A DNA stretch of 33,046 bases from Chloroflexota bacterium. Its GTDB lineage: Bacteria > Chloroflexota > Anaerolineae > JAAYEA01. The notes beneath the pieces were generated by a model. It was not told where the DNA came from and ran no database searches. It saw nothing but the letters and a program-made list of their open reading frames with translations. The stretch's first letter is position 1; every line of letters begins with the position of its first letter. The stretch covers positions 15,738 to 48,783 of the forward strand of contig JAIOAV010000024.1 in the NCBI GenBank assembly GCA_019873665.1, in the 5' to 3' direction. The translations under genes and the position numbers were made by a program. Shown here piece by piece: positions 9,315-16,905 of the stretch.

Positions 9315-10475
9315 CTAACGGTAGGGATCGGCGGCGTCGCGCATGCCGTCCCCCACAAAGTTATAGGCGAGCACAACGATGATCACAAAGATGCCGGGGA
9401 TCAGCATCCACGGATGGACCGCGAGGGTGCTGACGTTTTGCGCGTCCTGCAGCAGCACGCCCCAGCTCACTGCCGGCGGCCGGATGCCTAGCCCCAGGAA
9501 ACTCAACGTCGTCTCGCCAAAGATCATGCCCGGGATGGACATGGTCAGGTTCACGATCAGGTAGCTGGCGAAACCGGGGATCATGTGATCGAATATGATC
9601 TGAATCCCTTTCGCGCCGGCCACCTTGGCGGCCACGACGTAATCGTACTCGCGCAGCTCCAGGATCTTGCCGCGCACAACGCGCGCCAGACCCGTCCACC
9701 CCAGCAGCGAGAGGATCAGCGTGATGGCGAAATACGTCCTCAACGGATCCCACATCGGGGGCAGCGCCGCCGCCAACGCCATCCAGAGCGGCACCGTCGG
9801 GATGGAGAGCAAGAATTCGATCACGCGCTGGATGATGATGTCCGCCACGCCGCCAAAGAACCCGGAGATGCCGCCCAGCGTGATGCCGAGGAAAAAGCTG
9901 ATGAACACGCCCAACAACCCCACTGAGAGGCTAATCCGCGCGCCGGCCAGGAAGCGGGAGAAGAGGTCTCGCCCCAGCTTGTCCGTCCCAAAGAGAAAGA
10001 CCTTGCCATCCCCCTCTGCTAGGAAAAAGTGGATGTCGCCGGGGATGATGCCCCAGAATTTGTACGGTTCGCCGCGCGCGAAAAAGCGCACGGGGTACAT
10101 GACGCTGGTATCCTCTTCGTACTCGCGCACCCACGTCTCAAAGTTGATGGTGCCCTTCAGGCCATACACAAAGGGCCCGCGAAAGCGGCCCTCGGTGTCG
10201 AACAGGTGAATCTTGATGGGTGGCGCAAAGATATAGTCCTGGAAGCGCGTCAATTTGTCCCACGGCGCCCAGAACTCGCCTGTCGCCGCCAGGAAATAGA
10301 GGATGATCAGGATCCAGAGTGAGACGTGAGCCAGCTTGTGGCGGAAGAACTTGCGCTTCATCAGCTCCCACTGGGAAGCCATAGCATAGCGCTCTTCTTC
10401 CTCTACTTCTTGCTCGAACAAGTCCTCCCCTAGCGGCATCTCCAGTTTGGCCTTGCCGACAGGAACTTCGTCCAT
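9315..10475 (-). CDS. Peptide-class ABC transporter permease (OppC/DppC-like)
   Basis: A 386-residue inner-membrane permease. A cytoplasmic N-terminus of about 40 acidic residues precedes the first hydrophobic helix near residue 48. A roughly 120-residue extracytoplasmic segment follows, longer than in typical DppC, and then five further hydrophobic segments. The binding-protein-dependent transport signature (E-A-A-x3-G in classical permeases) appears as V-A-A-K-V-A-G-A-K-G near residues 280-290. The motif F-L-G-L-G-I-R-P-P-A-V-S-W-G near 325-338 is typical of the OppC subfamily. The ATG at 10475 is preceded by AAGGAAATAAG and lies one base after the stop of the upstream permease. The long outer insert may contact the large binding protein (inference). 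Confidence 0.92.
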   Translation of the reverse strand: MDEVPVGKAKLEMPLGEDLFEQEVEEEERYAMASQWELMKRKFFRHKLAHVSLWILIILYFLAATGEFWAPWDKLTRFQDYIFAPPIKIHLFDTEGRFRGPFVYGLKGTINFETWVREYEEDTSVMYPVRFFARGEPYKFWGIIPGDIHFFLAEGDGKVFLFGTDKLGRDLFSRFLAGARISLSVGLLGVFISFFLGITLGGISGFFGGVADIIIQRVIEFLLSIPTVPLWMALAAALPPMWDPLRTYFAITLILSLLGWTGLARVVRGKILELREYDYVVAAKVAGAKGIQIIFDHMIPGFASYLIVNLTMSIPGMIFGETTLSFLGLGIRPPAVSWGVLLQDAQNVSTLAVHPWMLIPGIFVIIVVLAYNFVGDGMRDAADPYR

Positions 10476-10476
10476 C

Positions 10477-11469
10477 TTATTTCCTTCCTTCGAAACTGAT
10501 GCGCGGATCTATCATGACCAGCAGGATGTCGGAGATGAGCGTCCCGATCACCGTCAGGACGCTCAGCACCATGACGATGCTCCCTGCCATGAACATGTCC
10601 TGGCTGATGAGCGCCTGATAGAGCAGGGGGCCGGTGGTGGGCAGGCTGAGCACGATCGAGATGACCGTCTCGCCGGAGACGATCTGCGGCAGCCGCCAGC
10701 CGATGGTGCTGGCGATGGGATTCAGGGCGATGCGCACCGGGTAGCGGAAGAGGAGCGTGCGCTCCGGCACGCCCTTGGCCCTGGCGGTAACGACGTACTG
10801 CTTCTTCAGCTCGTCCAGCAGCACGGCGCGCATGGTGCGGATCAGGCCGCCGGTGGAGCCAAAGCCGATGATCAGGATGGGGAGGAGCATGTGCCGCGCC
10901 AGATCCAGCACCTTCCCCCAGCTCCACGGCGCCATGGCATAGTCGGGCGAGAAGAGGCCGCCCACGCTCATGCCAAAGACGCGAAAGAGGATGTACATCA
11001 GGATCAGAGCTAACATAAAGTTGGGCGTGGCCATGCCGGCCAGCGCCACGAGGCTGATGGCATAGTCGCCAAAGCTATACTGGTGGGTGGCCAGGTAGAT
11101 GCCCACCGGCACTGCCACCGAGTAGATCACGACGATCGTCAGGATCGCCAGCATCGCGCTGTACGGCACGCGCTCCCGCAAGAGCTGGGCGACGGGCTTG
11201 TTCCACTGGAAGGAGGTGCCCAGGTCTCCCTGCACAAGCCGCGTGATCCACTTGATGTACTGCTCAACGGCGCTCTTGTCCAGGCCATAGTACTCCCGCA
11301 GCGCCACGATCTGCTCCTCCGCAACCACCGTCCCTTCCGCCTGCAGGCGCTGGATGTACGAGCTGAGGTAATCGCCGGGAGGAAGCTGGATGATAATGAA
11401 CACGACGACACTCAGGGCAAAAAAAGTAACGACCATATACATCAATCTACGCGCGATATAAGCCAGCAT
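10477..11469 (-). CDS. Peptide-class ABC transporter permease (OppB/DppB-like)
   Basis: A 330-residue permease with six predicted membrane segments. The N-terminus M-L-A-Y-I-A-R-R-L is the usual OppB start, with a large periplasmic loop carrying Y-G-L-D-K-S ... F-Q-W near residues 80-110. The cytoplasmic coupling motif appears as V-T-A-R-A-K-G-V-P near residues 225-235. The frame is open upstream to 11505, but ATG at 11469 is preferred because GGAGGTAGGAGAAG lies directly in front of it. The 393 bases between this start and the binding-protein stop contain a strong hairpin, so the permease and ATPase genes may be expressed at a lower level than the binding protein or from an additional promoter. 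Confidence 0.92.
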   Translation of the reverse strand: MLAYIARRLMYMVVTFFALSVVVFIIIQLPPGDYLSSYIQRLQAEGTVVAEEQIVALREYYGLDKSAVEQYIKWITRLVQGDLGTSFQWNKPVAQLLRERVPYSAMLAILTIVVIYSVAVPVGIYLATHQYSFGDYAISLVALAGMATPNFMLALILMYILFRVFGMSVGGLFSPDYAMAPWSWGKVLDLARHMLLPILIIGFGSTGGLIRTMRAVLLDELKKQYVVTARAKGVPERTLLFRYPVRIALNPIASTIGWRLPQIVSGETVISIVLSLPTTGPLLYQALISQDMFMAGSIVMVLSVLTVIGTLISDILLVMIDPRISFEGRK

Positions 11470-11505
11470 CGCTTCTCCTACCTCCGTGGCCACGCTTCGC
11501 GCCAT

Positions 11506-11862
11506 ACGCGCTTGTCATTCATCCTGGTCTATACCTGCCGGAACCCGCGCCTTTCGCGCCGGCTCCTATATTATGCCACAAAAAGCTCAAGCCCGCATCC
11601 GTAACTATCATCTGGACGAGGACGTATGGCGGGAACGCGCAGCCGGGTGTGGTGCGTGCTTGAGCGCGCTTTCGCGCCTGCAGCGGGCGGAAAACGCAAC
11701 CGCCGCGTGTGTTCGTGCAAGTGCCCCTGCGCCAGCTAGGGCTGGGCCTGCCGTCCGATCGTGTAGGGTTGGGCGCATGGATAGGGAGACAAAATGGAGG
11801 TCGTTACGCACCGGCGATCCGCCGCTGCGTAACGACCCGACTCTGTGACCACAGGCCAGAGG
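11506..11862. other. Intergenic region between binding-protein and permease genes
   Basis: This 357-base stretch has no convincing gene; short open frames on both strands lack ribosome sites and family resemblance. It contains the hairpin at 11800-11836. On the minus strand an AT-rich element CATAATATA (plus 11568-11576) lies about 100 bases upstream of the permease start. That element could be a -10 region for a secondary promoter, but no good -35 partner at 16-18 bases was found. Confidence 0.4.
11800..11836 (-). promoter_or_regulatory. Intercistronic stem-loop between oppA-like and oppB-like genes
   Basis: The arms 11800-11810 (GTCGTTACGCA) and 11826-11836 (TGCGTAACGAC) are perfect 11-bp inverted repeats. 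Inside them a single C/C mismatch is followed by five more pairs (CGGCG/CGCCG) around the triloop ATC. On the minus strand it lies 26 bases past the binding-protein stop and is followed by CTCCATTTTG, a poor uridine tract, so it is either a weak terminator or a 3'-end stabiliser. Such structures commonly let a binding protein be made in excess over its membrane partners. Confidence 0.72.
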
Positions 11863-13941
11863 TTAAGCCTCGTCAATATAGAACTGCTGCGTCTGGTACG
11901 GTGAGTAGAAGTTCGTATCAGATGTCCAGTAGATGTCCTTCTCCGGCACGTTCTTGAGCCGGTTGGTGACGATCATCGGGATCGGCGCAAAGCCGACGGT
12001 ACCGATCATGTTGAGCTCTTCCAGGAACCAGCCATAGTACTTTTTGCCCAGCTCGATCATCTCGGCCGAGCCCCAGATGGTGGCCTGAAAATCCTCAAAG
12101 ACCTTCATCATGTCCTTGATTTCCTGCGGGGGTTCCTCACCCTCTTTGCCACCAGAGGAGTACCAACGTGCCCACTGATAGCCCCACCGCTGCTGGCTCG
12201 GGTTGTTCCAGCCAAAGAAGAGGGGATCGGCGCGGCCAAAGCGCCCGGCGCGGTCCAGGTGCCAGGTGGGGAGCATGCTCTCGTTGGCATAGACGCGCTG
12301 GTTAAAGAGGTTGCCTTCCATGTACTCGAAGGTGGACTTCAGGCCGATCGCCTTCCACTGCTCGCAGACCAACTCCGCGATGGCGGACTTGGGGCCTTCC
12401 GCCACGCCGATGTCTATCTTGAGCTCCAGCGGCTGGCCGTTGTCGGCGCGCAGGCGGTATCCGTCGGCGTTCTTCTTGTCCAGTCCCAGCTTGTCCAGGA
12501 TCTGGTTCGCCTTGTCCGGCTCGTACGCGGTGTATTTGGTCCTCCACTCTTCCTCGAAGAACGGCATGAAGGGGATCGGGATGGCCTGGAACGGCTGCGC
12601 GAGGCCGAAGTACACGGCCTGGTTGATGGCTTGGCGGTCTATGCCGCAGGAGAGCGCCAGACGGAACTCCCTGTTGTTCAGCAGCCCGCGGATGTACTCG
12701 TCCACATAGTGCCGCGAGGGCATGATGGCCATGTCAGAGGTGCGCAGGCTCAAGGGCAGCAAGATCCGATACTTGCCCTTGGCCTGGTTCTCACGAAAGA
12801 CCGCCATATCCTTCAGGTCGAGGTAGTAGCACTCGAAGTCGAACTCGCCGGAGCTGGCCTTCAGGGTCTGCACCTCTTTGTTGCCGGTAAAGATCGCGTC
12901 AATGGCGTCAATGTACGGCAACTGGTTCCCTGCGGTATCCACGGCGTGATAGTAGGGGTTGCGCTCGGAATAATAGTGTTCGCCCTCGACGCGCATGGCC
13001 TTCCAGGCGTTGAGCGTGGGCAGATCCGTCCAGAAGTTGGCGGTGGCGCTGCGCTTCTGGTTAAACAGCTTGGTCCAGTTGTCCAGGTTGGCGGCCTTGG
13101 CCTCGTCCTCTACCTTCGGGTTGTAGGTCTTGTGCCACTTGGACAGGGTGTGTTTGGGCAGAAAGACGCCGCGCTCGCCCGAGACGCCGGAGCGGCCCCA
13201 GTAGTCCAGCAGACACGGCCACGGCTTGGCGAACTCTATAGACCACTTGGTGTCGTCGATCTTGGTGAACTTGGCGGGCGTCCCACCCGGCTTGTACATC
13301 ACGCCCGCGCCAGCCGGCGAGAGCTCCTGGTTCATCACCACATCATTCCACCAGAACATGACGTCGTCGGTGGTGAAGGGCTCGCCGTCAGACCACTTGT
13401 GGCCCTTGCGCAGCTCGAAGGTGATCACCTTGGCATCCGGGCTGATGCTGAAAGCCTTGGCGATGTCCACGGAGATCTCGACGCCCCGCTGGTCGTATTC
13501 GAGCAGGCCGTTGAAACGGAAGCAGTGATAGGACCACATCGAGTTTTGCACTTCGCCCATGCGCATCGTGCCGCCGTACTTGCCAACGGCGTTCAGCGGC
13601 TTGATGACGCGCGGGTCAATCGGCAGGCGCTCCTCCACGGGCGGCAGCTTGCCCGCCTTGACCAGCGCGGCCAGCATGGGGGCTTCTTTGTACGGCAGGG
13701 GCGTGGCCGTCACGACCTTCTCGACAACCTTTTCCTTCTCGACGACCACGGTTTCTTTGACGGTCTTTTCGACGGGGACCTGTTTCTCGACGACCACCGT
13801 CTCCTTGACGACCTTTTCGACGGGGACCTCTTTCTCAATCACCTGTGGCGTGGGCTGGGCGCACGCCTGCACGGCCGCGCCGATCACCGCGACGATAGAG
13901 GCTTTTAGAAAACTGCGCCGGGTCACTCTCTTCTCTTTCAT
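11863..13941 (-). CDS. Family 5 extracellular solute-binding protein, Tat-exported lipoprotein (OppA/DppA-like)
   Basis: A 692-residue receptor for the adjacent ABC importer. The N-terminus carries a twin-arginine signal (R-R-S-F-L-K, residues 8-13), a hydrophobic core and a lipobox-like A-V-Q-A-C with Cys27 as the predicted lipidated residue. A flexible Glu/Lys/Val linker follows (about residues 36-80) built on a 16-residue repeat, a style common in Chloroflexota binding proteins. The mature part shows the SBP_bac_5 pattern, including H-K-W-S-D-G-E-P-F-T-T-D-D-V near residues 185-198. At this length it is larger than typical peptide receptors (520-550 residues), as is usual for Chloroflexota members. 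The start at 13941 follows GGAGGTAAG. A Tat signal implies export of the folded protein. The ligand may be a peptide or oligosaccharide; neighbours favour the latter. Confidence 0.93.
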   Translation of the reverse strand: MKEKRVTRRSFLKASIVAVIGAAVQACAQPTPQVIEKEVPVEKVVKETVVVEKQVPVEKTVKETVVVEKEKVVEKVVTATPLPYKEAPMLAALVKAGKLPPVEERLPIDPRVIKPLNAVGKYGGTMRMGEVQNSMWSYHCFRFNGLLEYDQRGVEISVDIAKAFSISPDAKVITFELRKGHKWSDGEPFTTDDVMFWWNDVVMNQELSPAGAGVMYKPGGTPAKFTKIDDTKWSIEFAKPWPCLLDYWGRSGVSGERGVFLPKHTLSKWHKTYNPKVEDEAKAANLDNWTKLFNQKRSATANFWTDLPTLNAWKAMRVEGEHYYSERNPYYHAVDTAGNQLPYIDAIDAIFTGNKEVQTLKASSGEFDFECYYLDLKDMAVFRENQAKGKYRILLPLSLRTSDMAIMPSRHYVDEYIRGLLNNREFRLALSCGIDRQAINQAVYFGLAQPFQAIPIPFMPFFEEEWRTKYTAYEPDKANQILDKLGLDKKNADGYRLRADNGQPLELKIDIGVAEGPKSAIAELVCEQWKAIGLKSTFEYMEGNLFNQRVYANESMLPTWHLDRAGRFGRADPLFFGWNNPSQQRWGYQWARWYSSGGKEGEEPPQEIKDMMKVFEDFQATIWGSAEMIELGKKYYGWFLEELNMIGTVGFAPIPMIVTNRLKNVPEKDIYWTSDTNFYSPYQTQQFYIDEA
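13736..13831 (-). repeat. 48-bp tandem repeat encoding the binding-protein linker
   Basis: Two adjacent 48-bp units begin at 13736 and 13784 and encode 16-residue repeats of the form E-K-(Q/E)-V-P-V-E-K-x-V-K-E-T-V-V-V; a partial third unit flanks them. The unit length may vary between strains by recombination. Confidence 0.7.
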
Positions 13942-13984
13942 CTGTAGCTTACCTCCTAGGGGCTCTTGACGATCTGAAGCTTAC

Positions 13985-14002
13985 ACTGACAATCGTGTCG
14001 GT
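13985..14002. promoter_or_regulatory. Imperfect dyad upstream of the binding-protein gene (candidate operator)
   Basis: ACTGACA-ATCG-TGTCGGT pairs over seven positions with one mismatch. It lies 44 bases upstream of the oppA-like start. It does not resemble the GGTATACC element near the regulator gene, so if it is an operator it may belong to another regulator. Evidence is only the symmetry. Confidence 0.28.
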
Positions 14003-14027
14003 AATGCCTTTGCGTGACACCTCCTTC

Positions 14028-14045
14028 CCTGTCCTACGCGACAGG
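14028..14045 (-). terminator. Small hairpin after the GntR gene
   Basis: CCTGTC (14028-14033) and GACAGG (14040-14045) form a six-pair stem with a six-base loop, 34 bases past the regulator stop. There is no uridine run, so it could be a weak terminator, a processing site or chance. Confidence 0.3.
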
Positions 14046-14079
14046 AACGAAAGCGAGAAGACTTGGCATGATGTCGGCC

Positions 14080-14787
14080 TTAGGCGGCCTTGGCGGGCCG
14101 CTTGAGCGCCAGCAGGGAGCGTTGCAGGGCGTTGTCCAGATGCCGTTCGATGCTCTCTGCGGCGGCGCGACCGTCCCCGTCGGTGATGCAGCGCACGAGA
14201 TCCTCGTGCAAGGCGAGCGTCTCGTGCCAGTCAAAGTATTCGGCGTTGTTTGCCACAAACATAAAGACAGGCCCGAGGATCGAGTGCAACATGCGGAAAA
14301 GGTGGGGGTTTTGGGCTTGATGCCAGATGAGCCAGTGGGTTTCGACGTCACTTTTGACATACGCGTCACGATCGTGGTTAGCGACTGCCTGGCGCATCTC
14401 TTCCAGCTTGGCGTTGAGAGCGGCGCGGTTCTCCGGGCAGCAGTTCTGGGCGGCCAGCTCGACCGCCAGCTTTTCCGCCGCCAGCCGGACGCGGTATAGC
14501 TCGCGGATGTCCCGCTCGGTCAGCTCGATCACATAGCGCCCGTTGGGGCGGGAGACGACCAGCCCCTCTTTCTCCAGCTCCAGCAGAGCGTCGCGCACCG
14601 GGGCGCGACTGATTCCCAACTCGTGGGCGATCTCTTGCTCTACTAGCTTGCTGCCGGGTGGCAGGCGGCCGCCGATGATCAAGTCGCGCAACAGATCAAT
14701 CGCCTGATCCTTGAGCAAGCTGCGTTTGAGCTTTGCCTGTCCCAGAGGCTGACCGTCGAATAGCCGACTCGAGCCATTCTCCTGCAT
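14080..14787 (-). CDS. GntR-family transcriptional regulator, FCD (FadR/NanR-type) subfamily
   Basis: A 235-residue repressor or activator. Residues about 22-90 form the winged helix-turn-helix DNA-binding domain, with the classic R-L-P-P-G-S-K-L-V-E-Q-E-I-A-H-E-L-G-I-S-R run split over 41-61 and P-V-R-D-A-L-L-E-L at 63-71. Residues about 95-225 form the helical FCD effector domain; D147, H151, H194 and H216 fit the usual metal-binding set, pointing to a carboxylate or sugar-acid ligand. The start chosen is ATG at 14787 after AGGAGA; the frame is open to 15027, but that region holds operator-like sequence. It lies head-to-head with the LamG-containing sialidase-fold gene and upstream of the transporter operon, so it probably controls both arms. 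The FCD subfamily includes NanR, the sialic-acid-responsive regulator. Confidence 0.9.
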   Translation of the reverse strand: MQENGSSRLFDGQPLGQAKLKRSLLKDQAIDLLRDLIIGGRLPPGSKLVEQEIAHELGISRAPVRDALLELEKEGLVVSRPNGRYVIELTERDIRELYRVRLAAEKLAVELAAQNCCPENRAALNAKLEEMRQAVANHDRDAYVKSDVETHWLIWHQAQNPHLFRMLHSILGPVFMFVANNAEYFDWHETLALHEDLVRCITDGDGRAAAESIERHLDNALQRSLLALKRPAKAA

Positions 14788-14830
14788 TGGATGGTCTCCT
14801 GGTCTCAATGAGCGTATATCGCATGCTGTA

Positions 14831-14868
14831 TATGGTATACCATAGCCCAAGCTGGATCCAGTATACCA
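14831..14868. promoter_or_regulatory. GGTATACC palindrome plus half-site: probable GntR/FCD operator
   Basis: TATGGTATACCATA (14831-14844) is a perfect 14-bp palindrome. The 8-mer GTATACCA recurs at 14861-14868, 26 bases from its copy inside the palindrome. GGTATA therefore occurs once on the plus strand (14834-14839) and twice on the minus strand (14836-14841 and 14862-14867, the last with one mismatch at its outer G on the other half). NanR of E. coli, in the same FCD subfamily, binds tandem GGTATA repeats. The site is 44 bases upstream of the regulator ATG and about 190 bases before the divergent gene, an ideal place for autoregulation. Confidence 0.6.
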
Positions 14869-14935
14869 CAGGCATCGGCTGTTGTCAATACCCCGAACTT
14901 TAAAAATCAGGCGCGAGTTGCGCACCTGTCGCATC

Positions 14936-14964
14936 TTTGCGCTTTCCCCAAAGGCGTATATACT
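14936..14964 (+). promoter_or_regulatory. Candidate promoter for the LamG sialidase-fold gene
   Basis: TATACT at 14959-14964 matches five of six bases of a -10 box, with TTTGCG at 14936-14941 seventeen bases upstream as a poor -35. The position, 78 bases before the start codon, is reasonable. The weak -35 would fit a regulated promoter. Confidence 0.35.
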
Positions 14965-15041
14965 CCATCGCGACGTGACCACGTCAGAGGCTGAGCAGCT
15001 CGTTCTCCACAACGATCTGCACCACACGAGGAGGAAGAGAT

Positions 15042-16772
15042 TTGGACACGCGCAACGTCGAGACGGGATATGCGATCCCCAAGGAGAACTATTGCGATCA
15101 ACCGTACATCGTGATCACGCAGGACGGGAATTGGCTGTGTGTGCTGACCACCGGGCCGGGACTGGAGAGCCAGGCCGGACAGCACGTGGTGGCAACCATC
15201 AGCACCGACAAGGGCAAGACATGGTCGCCGCTCATTGATATTGAGCCGGGCACCGGACAGATGGCGTCATGGGTGACGCCGCTGATCGTGCCCAGCGGTC
15301 GGATCTATGCCTTCTACGACTATAATCACGACGGCGAATCTTCCCAGCATGGCGGCTGGTTCGTCTTTCGCTATTCGGATGACCACGGGCGCACCTGGTC
15401 GCCCAAGCGTTACCGCGTGCCGATGCGCGTCACGCGGCAGGACCGCGAGAACATCACCGGCGGCAAGACGCAGTTCTTCTGGTGCATTGACAAACCGCGC
15501 ATCTCGCATGGCTATGCCTTCATCGCGCTGCCCAAGATCCATAACGGCTTTCGGCTGGATCAGGACGAGGGATGGGTGCTGCGCAGCGACAATATCGCCA
15601 CCGAATCGGACCCGGAAAAGATCCGCTGGGAGATGTTCCCGGAAGGCGAGGACGGCGTCTATAACCCCGCGCTGGGGCCGGTGCAGGAGGAGCAGAATAT
15701 CGAGGTGCTGAGCGACGGCACGCTCTACATGGCGTATCGCACCGAGATCGGCCACCCCGCTTATTCGATCAGCCGCGACCACGGGCGCACCTGGAGCACG
15801 CCGCAGATCATGCGCTATGCCAACGGTCGCCCCATGAAGACGCCGCGCGCCTGCCCACGCATCTGGAAGGCGAGCAACGGCAAGTTCCTCTTCTGGTTTC
15901 ACAACAACAGCTATCCGGGCTGGGGCAACTCGGCGACGCGCAACCCAGTGTGGGTGTCCGGCGGCATCGAGGCGGATGGCGACATCCTCTGGTCGCAGCC
16001 GGAGATCCTGCTGTACGAGCCAGATACCACGGTTATCGGCATGAGCTACCCGGACTTTATCGAGCAGGACGGCCGTATCTGGGTCTCGGAGACGCAAAAG
16101 ATGGTGGCCCGCGTGCACGAGCTGGACCCGGAGATGCTGGAGGGGCTGTGGAACCAGCACGCGAGCAGGCGCGTGGCGCGCAAGGGGCTGGCGTTCGCGT
16201 CCAGCGCGCCGCTGGCGCCGGGCGACTCCTTCGCGCTGCCCAGGCTGCCGGATTTGGACAAGGGCGGCTTTGCCATTGATCTCTGGTTCCGGCTCGCGGA
16301 AACTGCTGAAGGTCAACTCTTGCTCAGCTCCTATGGCCGCAAGCGGCGTGGCTTCCAGATCTACACGGCGGCGAACGGCGCGCTGCGGCTCGACCTGCAC
16401 GATGGGCAGGCGCGGCGCTGGCTGGAGGTGGTGGATGGGCCGCAGCCCGCCGAGGGCGTGCGCAGCGTCCGCGTCTGGAACTGGACGACCGATCAGGGCG
16501 TGATCCAGCCTGGCAAACTGCACCATGCTGTATTCATCGTGGACGGCCTCGCCAAGATCGTCTCCATGGTCGTGGATGGTGTGCTGTGCGACGGCGGGGA
16601 GGAGCGCATCCAGGGATGGTGGCGGCTGAATCCCAAGATGCGCGAGCTGAACGATGATGGGGTGTGCAACGTGGGCGCGAACCTCAAGGGGGAGATCAAG
16701 AGCGTGCGCATCTATGATCGCTACCTGCGCACCTCTGAGGCGATCGCCAACTATCGGGCCGGCCTGCGGTAA
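15042..16772 (+). CDS. Sialidase-fold (BNR/Asp-box) protein with C-terminal LamG/ConA-like domain
   Basis: A 576-residue protein and the fifth sialidase-fold member of the locus. The start is TTG at 15042, six bases after GAGGAGGA at 15028-15035; no ATG is available in frame upstream before a plausible ribosome site. Asp boxes occur at residues 53-61, 111-119 and 242-251. The E-E-Q-N-I-E-V-L-S-D-G ... R233-T block is the counterpart of the glutamate/arginine pair in the other paralogues, and F-H-N-N-S near 287-291 recalls their H-N-N motif. Residues about 408-573 form a beta-rich domain with I-D-L-W-F-R-L and a terminal V-R-I-Y-D-R-Y-L-R-T-S-E-A, typical of LamG/concanavalin-like modules that bind carbohydrate. 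There is no signal peptide, so it should act in the cytoplasm. It is transcribed divergently from the GntR gene and is followed by a strong terminator. Confidence 0.85.
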   Translation: MDTRNVETGYAIPKENYCDQPYIVITQDGNWLCVLTTGPGLESQAGQHVVATISTDKGKTWSPLIDIEPGTGQMASWVTPLIVPSGRIYAFYDYNHDGESSQHGGWFVFRYSDDHGRTWSPKRYRVPMRVTRQDRENITGGKTQFFWCIDKPRISHGYAFIALPKIHNGFRLDQDEGWVLRSDNIATESDPEKIRWEMFPEGEDGVYNPALGPVQEEQNIEVLSDGTLYMAYRTEIGHPAYSISRDHGRTWSTPQIMRYANGRPMKTPRACPRIWKASNGKFLFWFHNNSYPGWGNSATRNPVWVSGGIEADGDILWSQPEILLYEPDTTVIGMSYPDFIEQDGRIWVSETQKMVARVHELDPEMLEGLWNQHASRRVARKGLAFASSAPLAPGDSFALPRLPDLDKGGFAIDLWFRLAETAEGQLLLSSYGRKRRGFQIYTAANGALRLDLHDGQARRWLEVVDGPQPAEGVRSVRVWNWTTDQGVIQPGKLHHAVFIVDGLAKIVSMVVDGVLCDGGEERIQGWWRLNPKMRELNDDGVCNVGANLKGEIKSVRIYDRYLRTSEAIANYRAGLR

Positions 16773-16802
16773 TCTGCCGGGCTAGACCAAAGCATAGCGG
16801 CG

Positions 16803-16847
16803 GCGAACGCTGTGCAGCGCGGCGTCCTGCGCGGCGTTCGCTTTTTT
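16803..16847 (+). terminator. Rho-independent terminator after the LamG sialidase-fold gene
   Basis: The stem GCGAACGC (16803-16810) pairs with GCGTTCGC (16834-16841), and TGTGCAG/CTGCGCG continues it with two G-U pairs to give 15 pairs around a nine-base loop. Six thymines follow at 16842-16847. It lies 31 bases after the stop codon. Confidence 0.85.
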
Positions 16848-16874
16848 GCGCGCGGCGCGCCCCTGGCGTATAAT
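16846..16874 (+). promoter_or_regulatory. Promoter of the double class II aldolase gene
   Basis: A perfect TATAAT at 16869-16874 has TTGCGC at 16846-16851 as its -35, spaced by exactly 17 bases. The -35 box begins in the T-tract of the preceding terminator. The predicted start of transcription near 16881 gives a leader of about 25 bases, long enough for the GGAGGG ribosome site. Confidence 0.65.
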
Positions 16875-16905
16875 CCGTTCAATCGCCCGAACAGCGGAGG
16901 GATGG

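Noticed and set aside
11486-11848. A 120-codon plus-strand open frame in the oppA-oppB intergenic region
   Set aside because: No ribosome site, low-complexity Arg/Ala composition, and it runs across the hairpin.
12259-13908. A 549-codon plus-strand open frame antisense to the solute-binding gene
   Set aside because: It mirrors the codon bias of the true gene, has no ribosome site or recognisable motif, and the opposite strand has a signal peptide, lipobox and family match.
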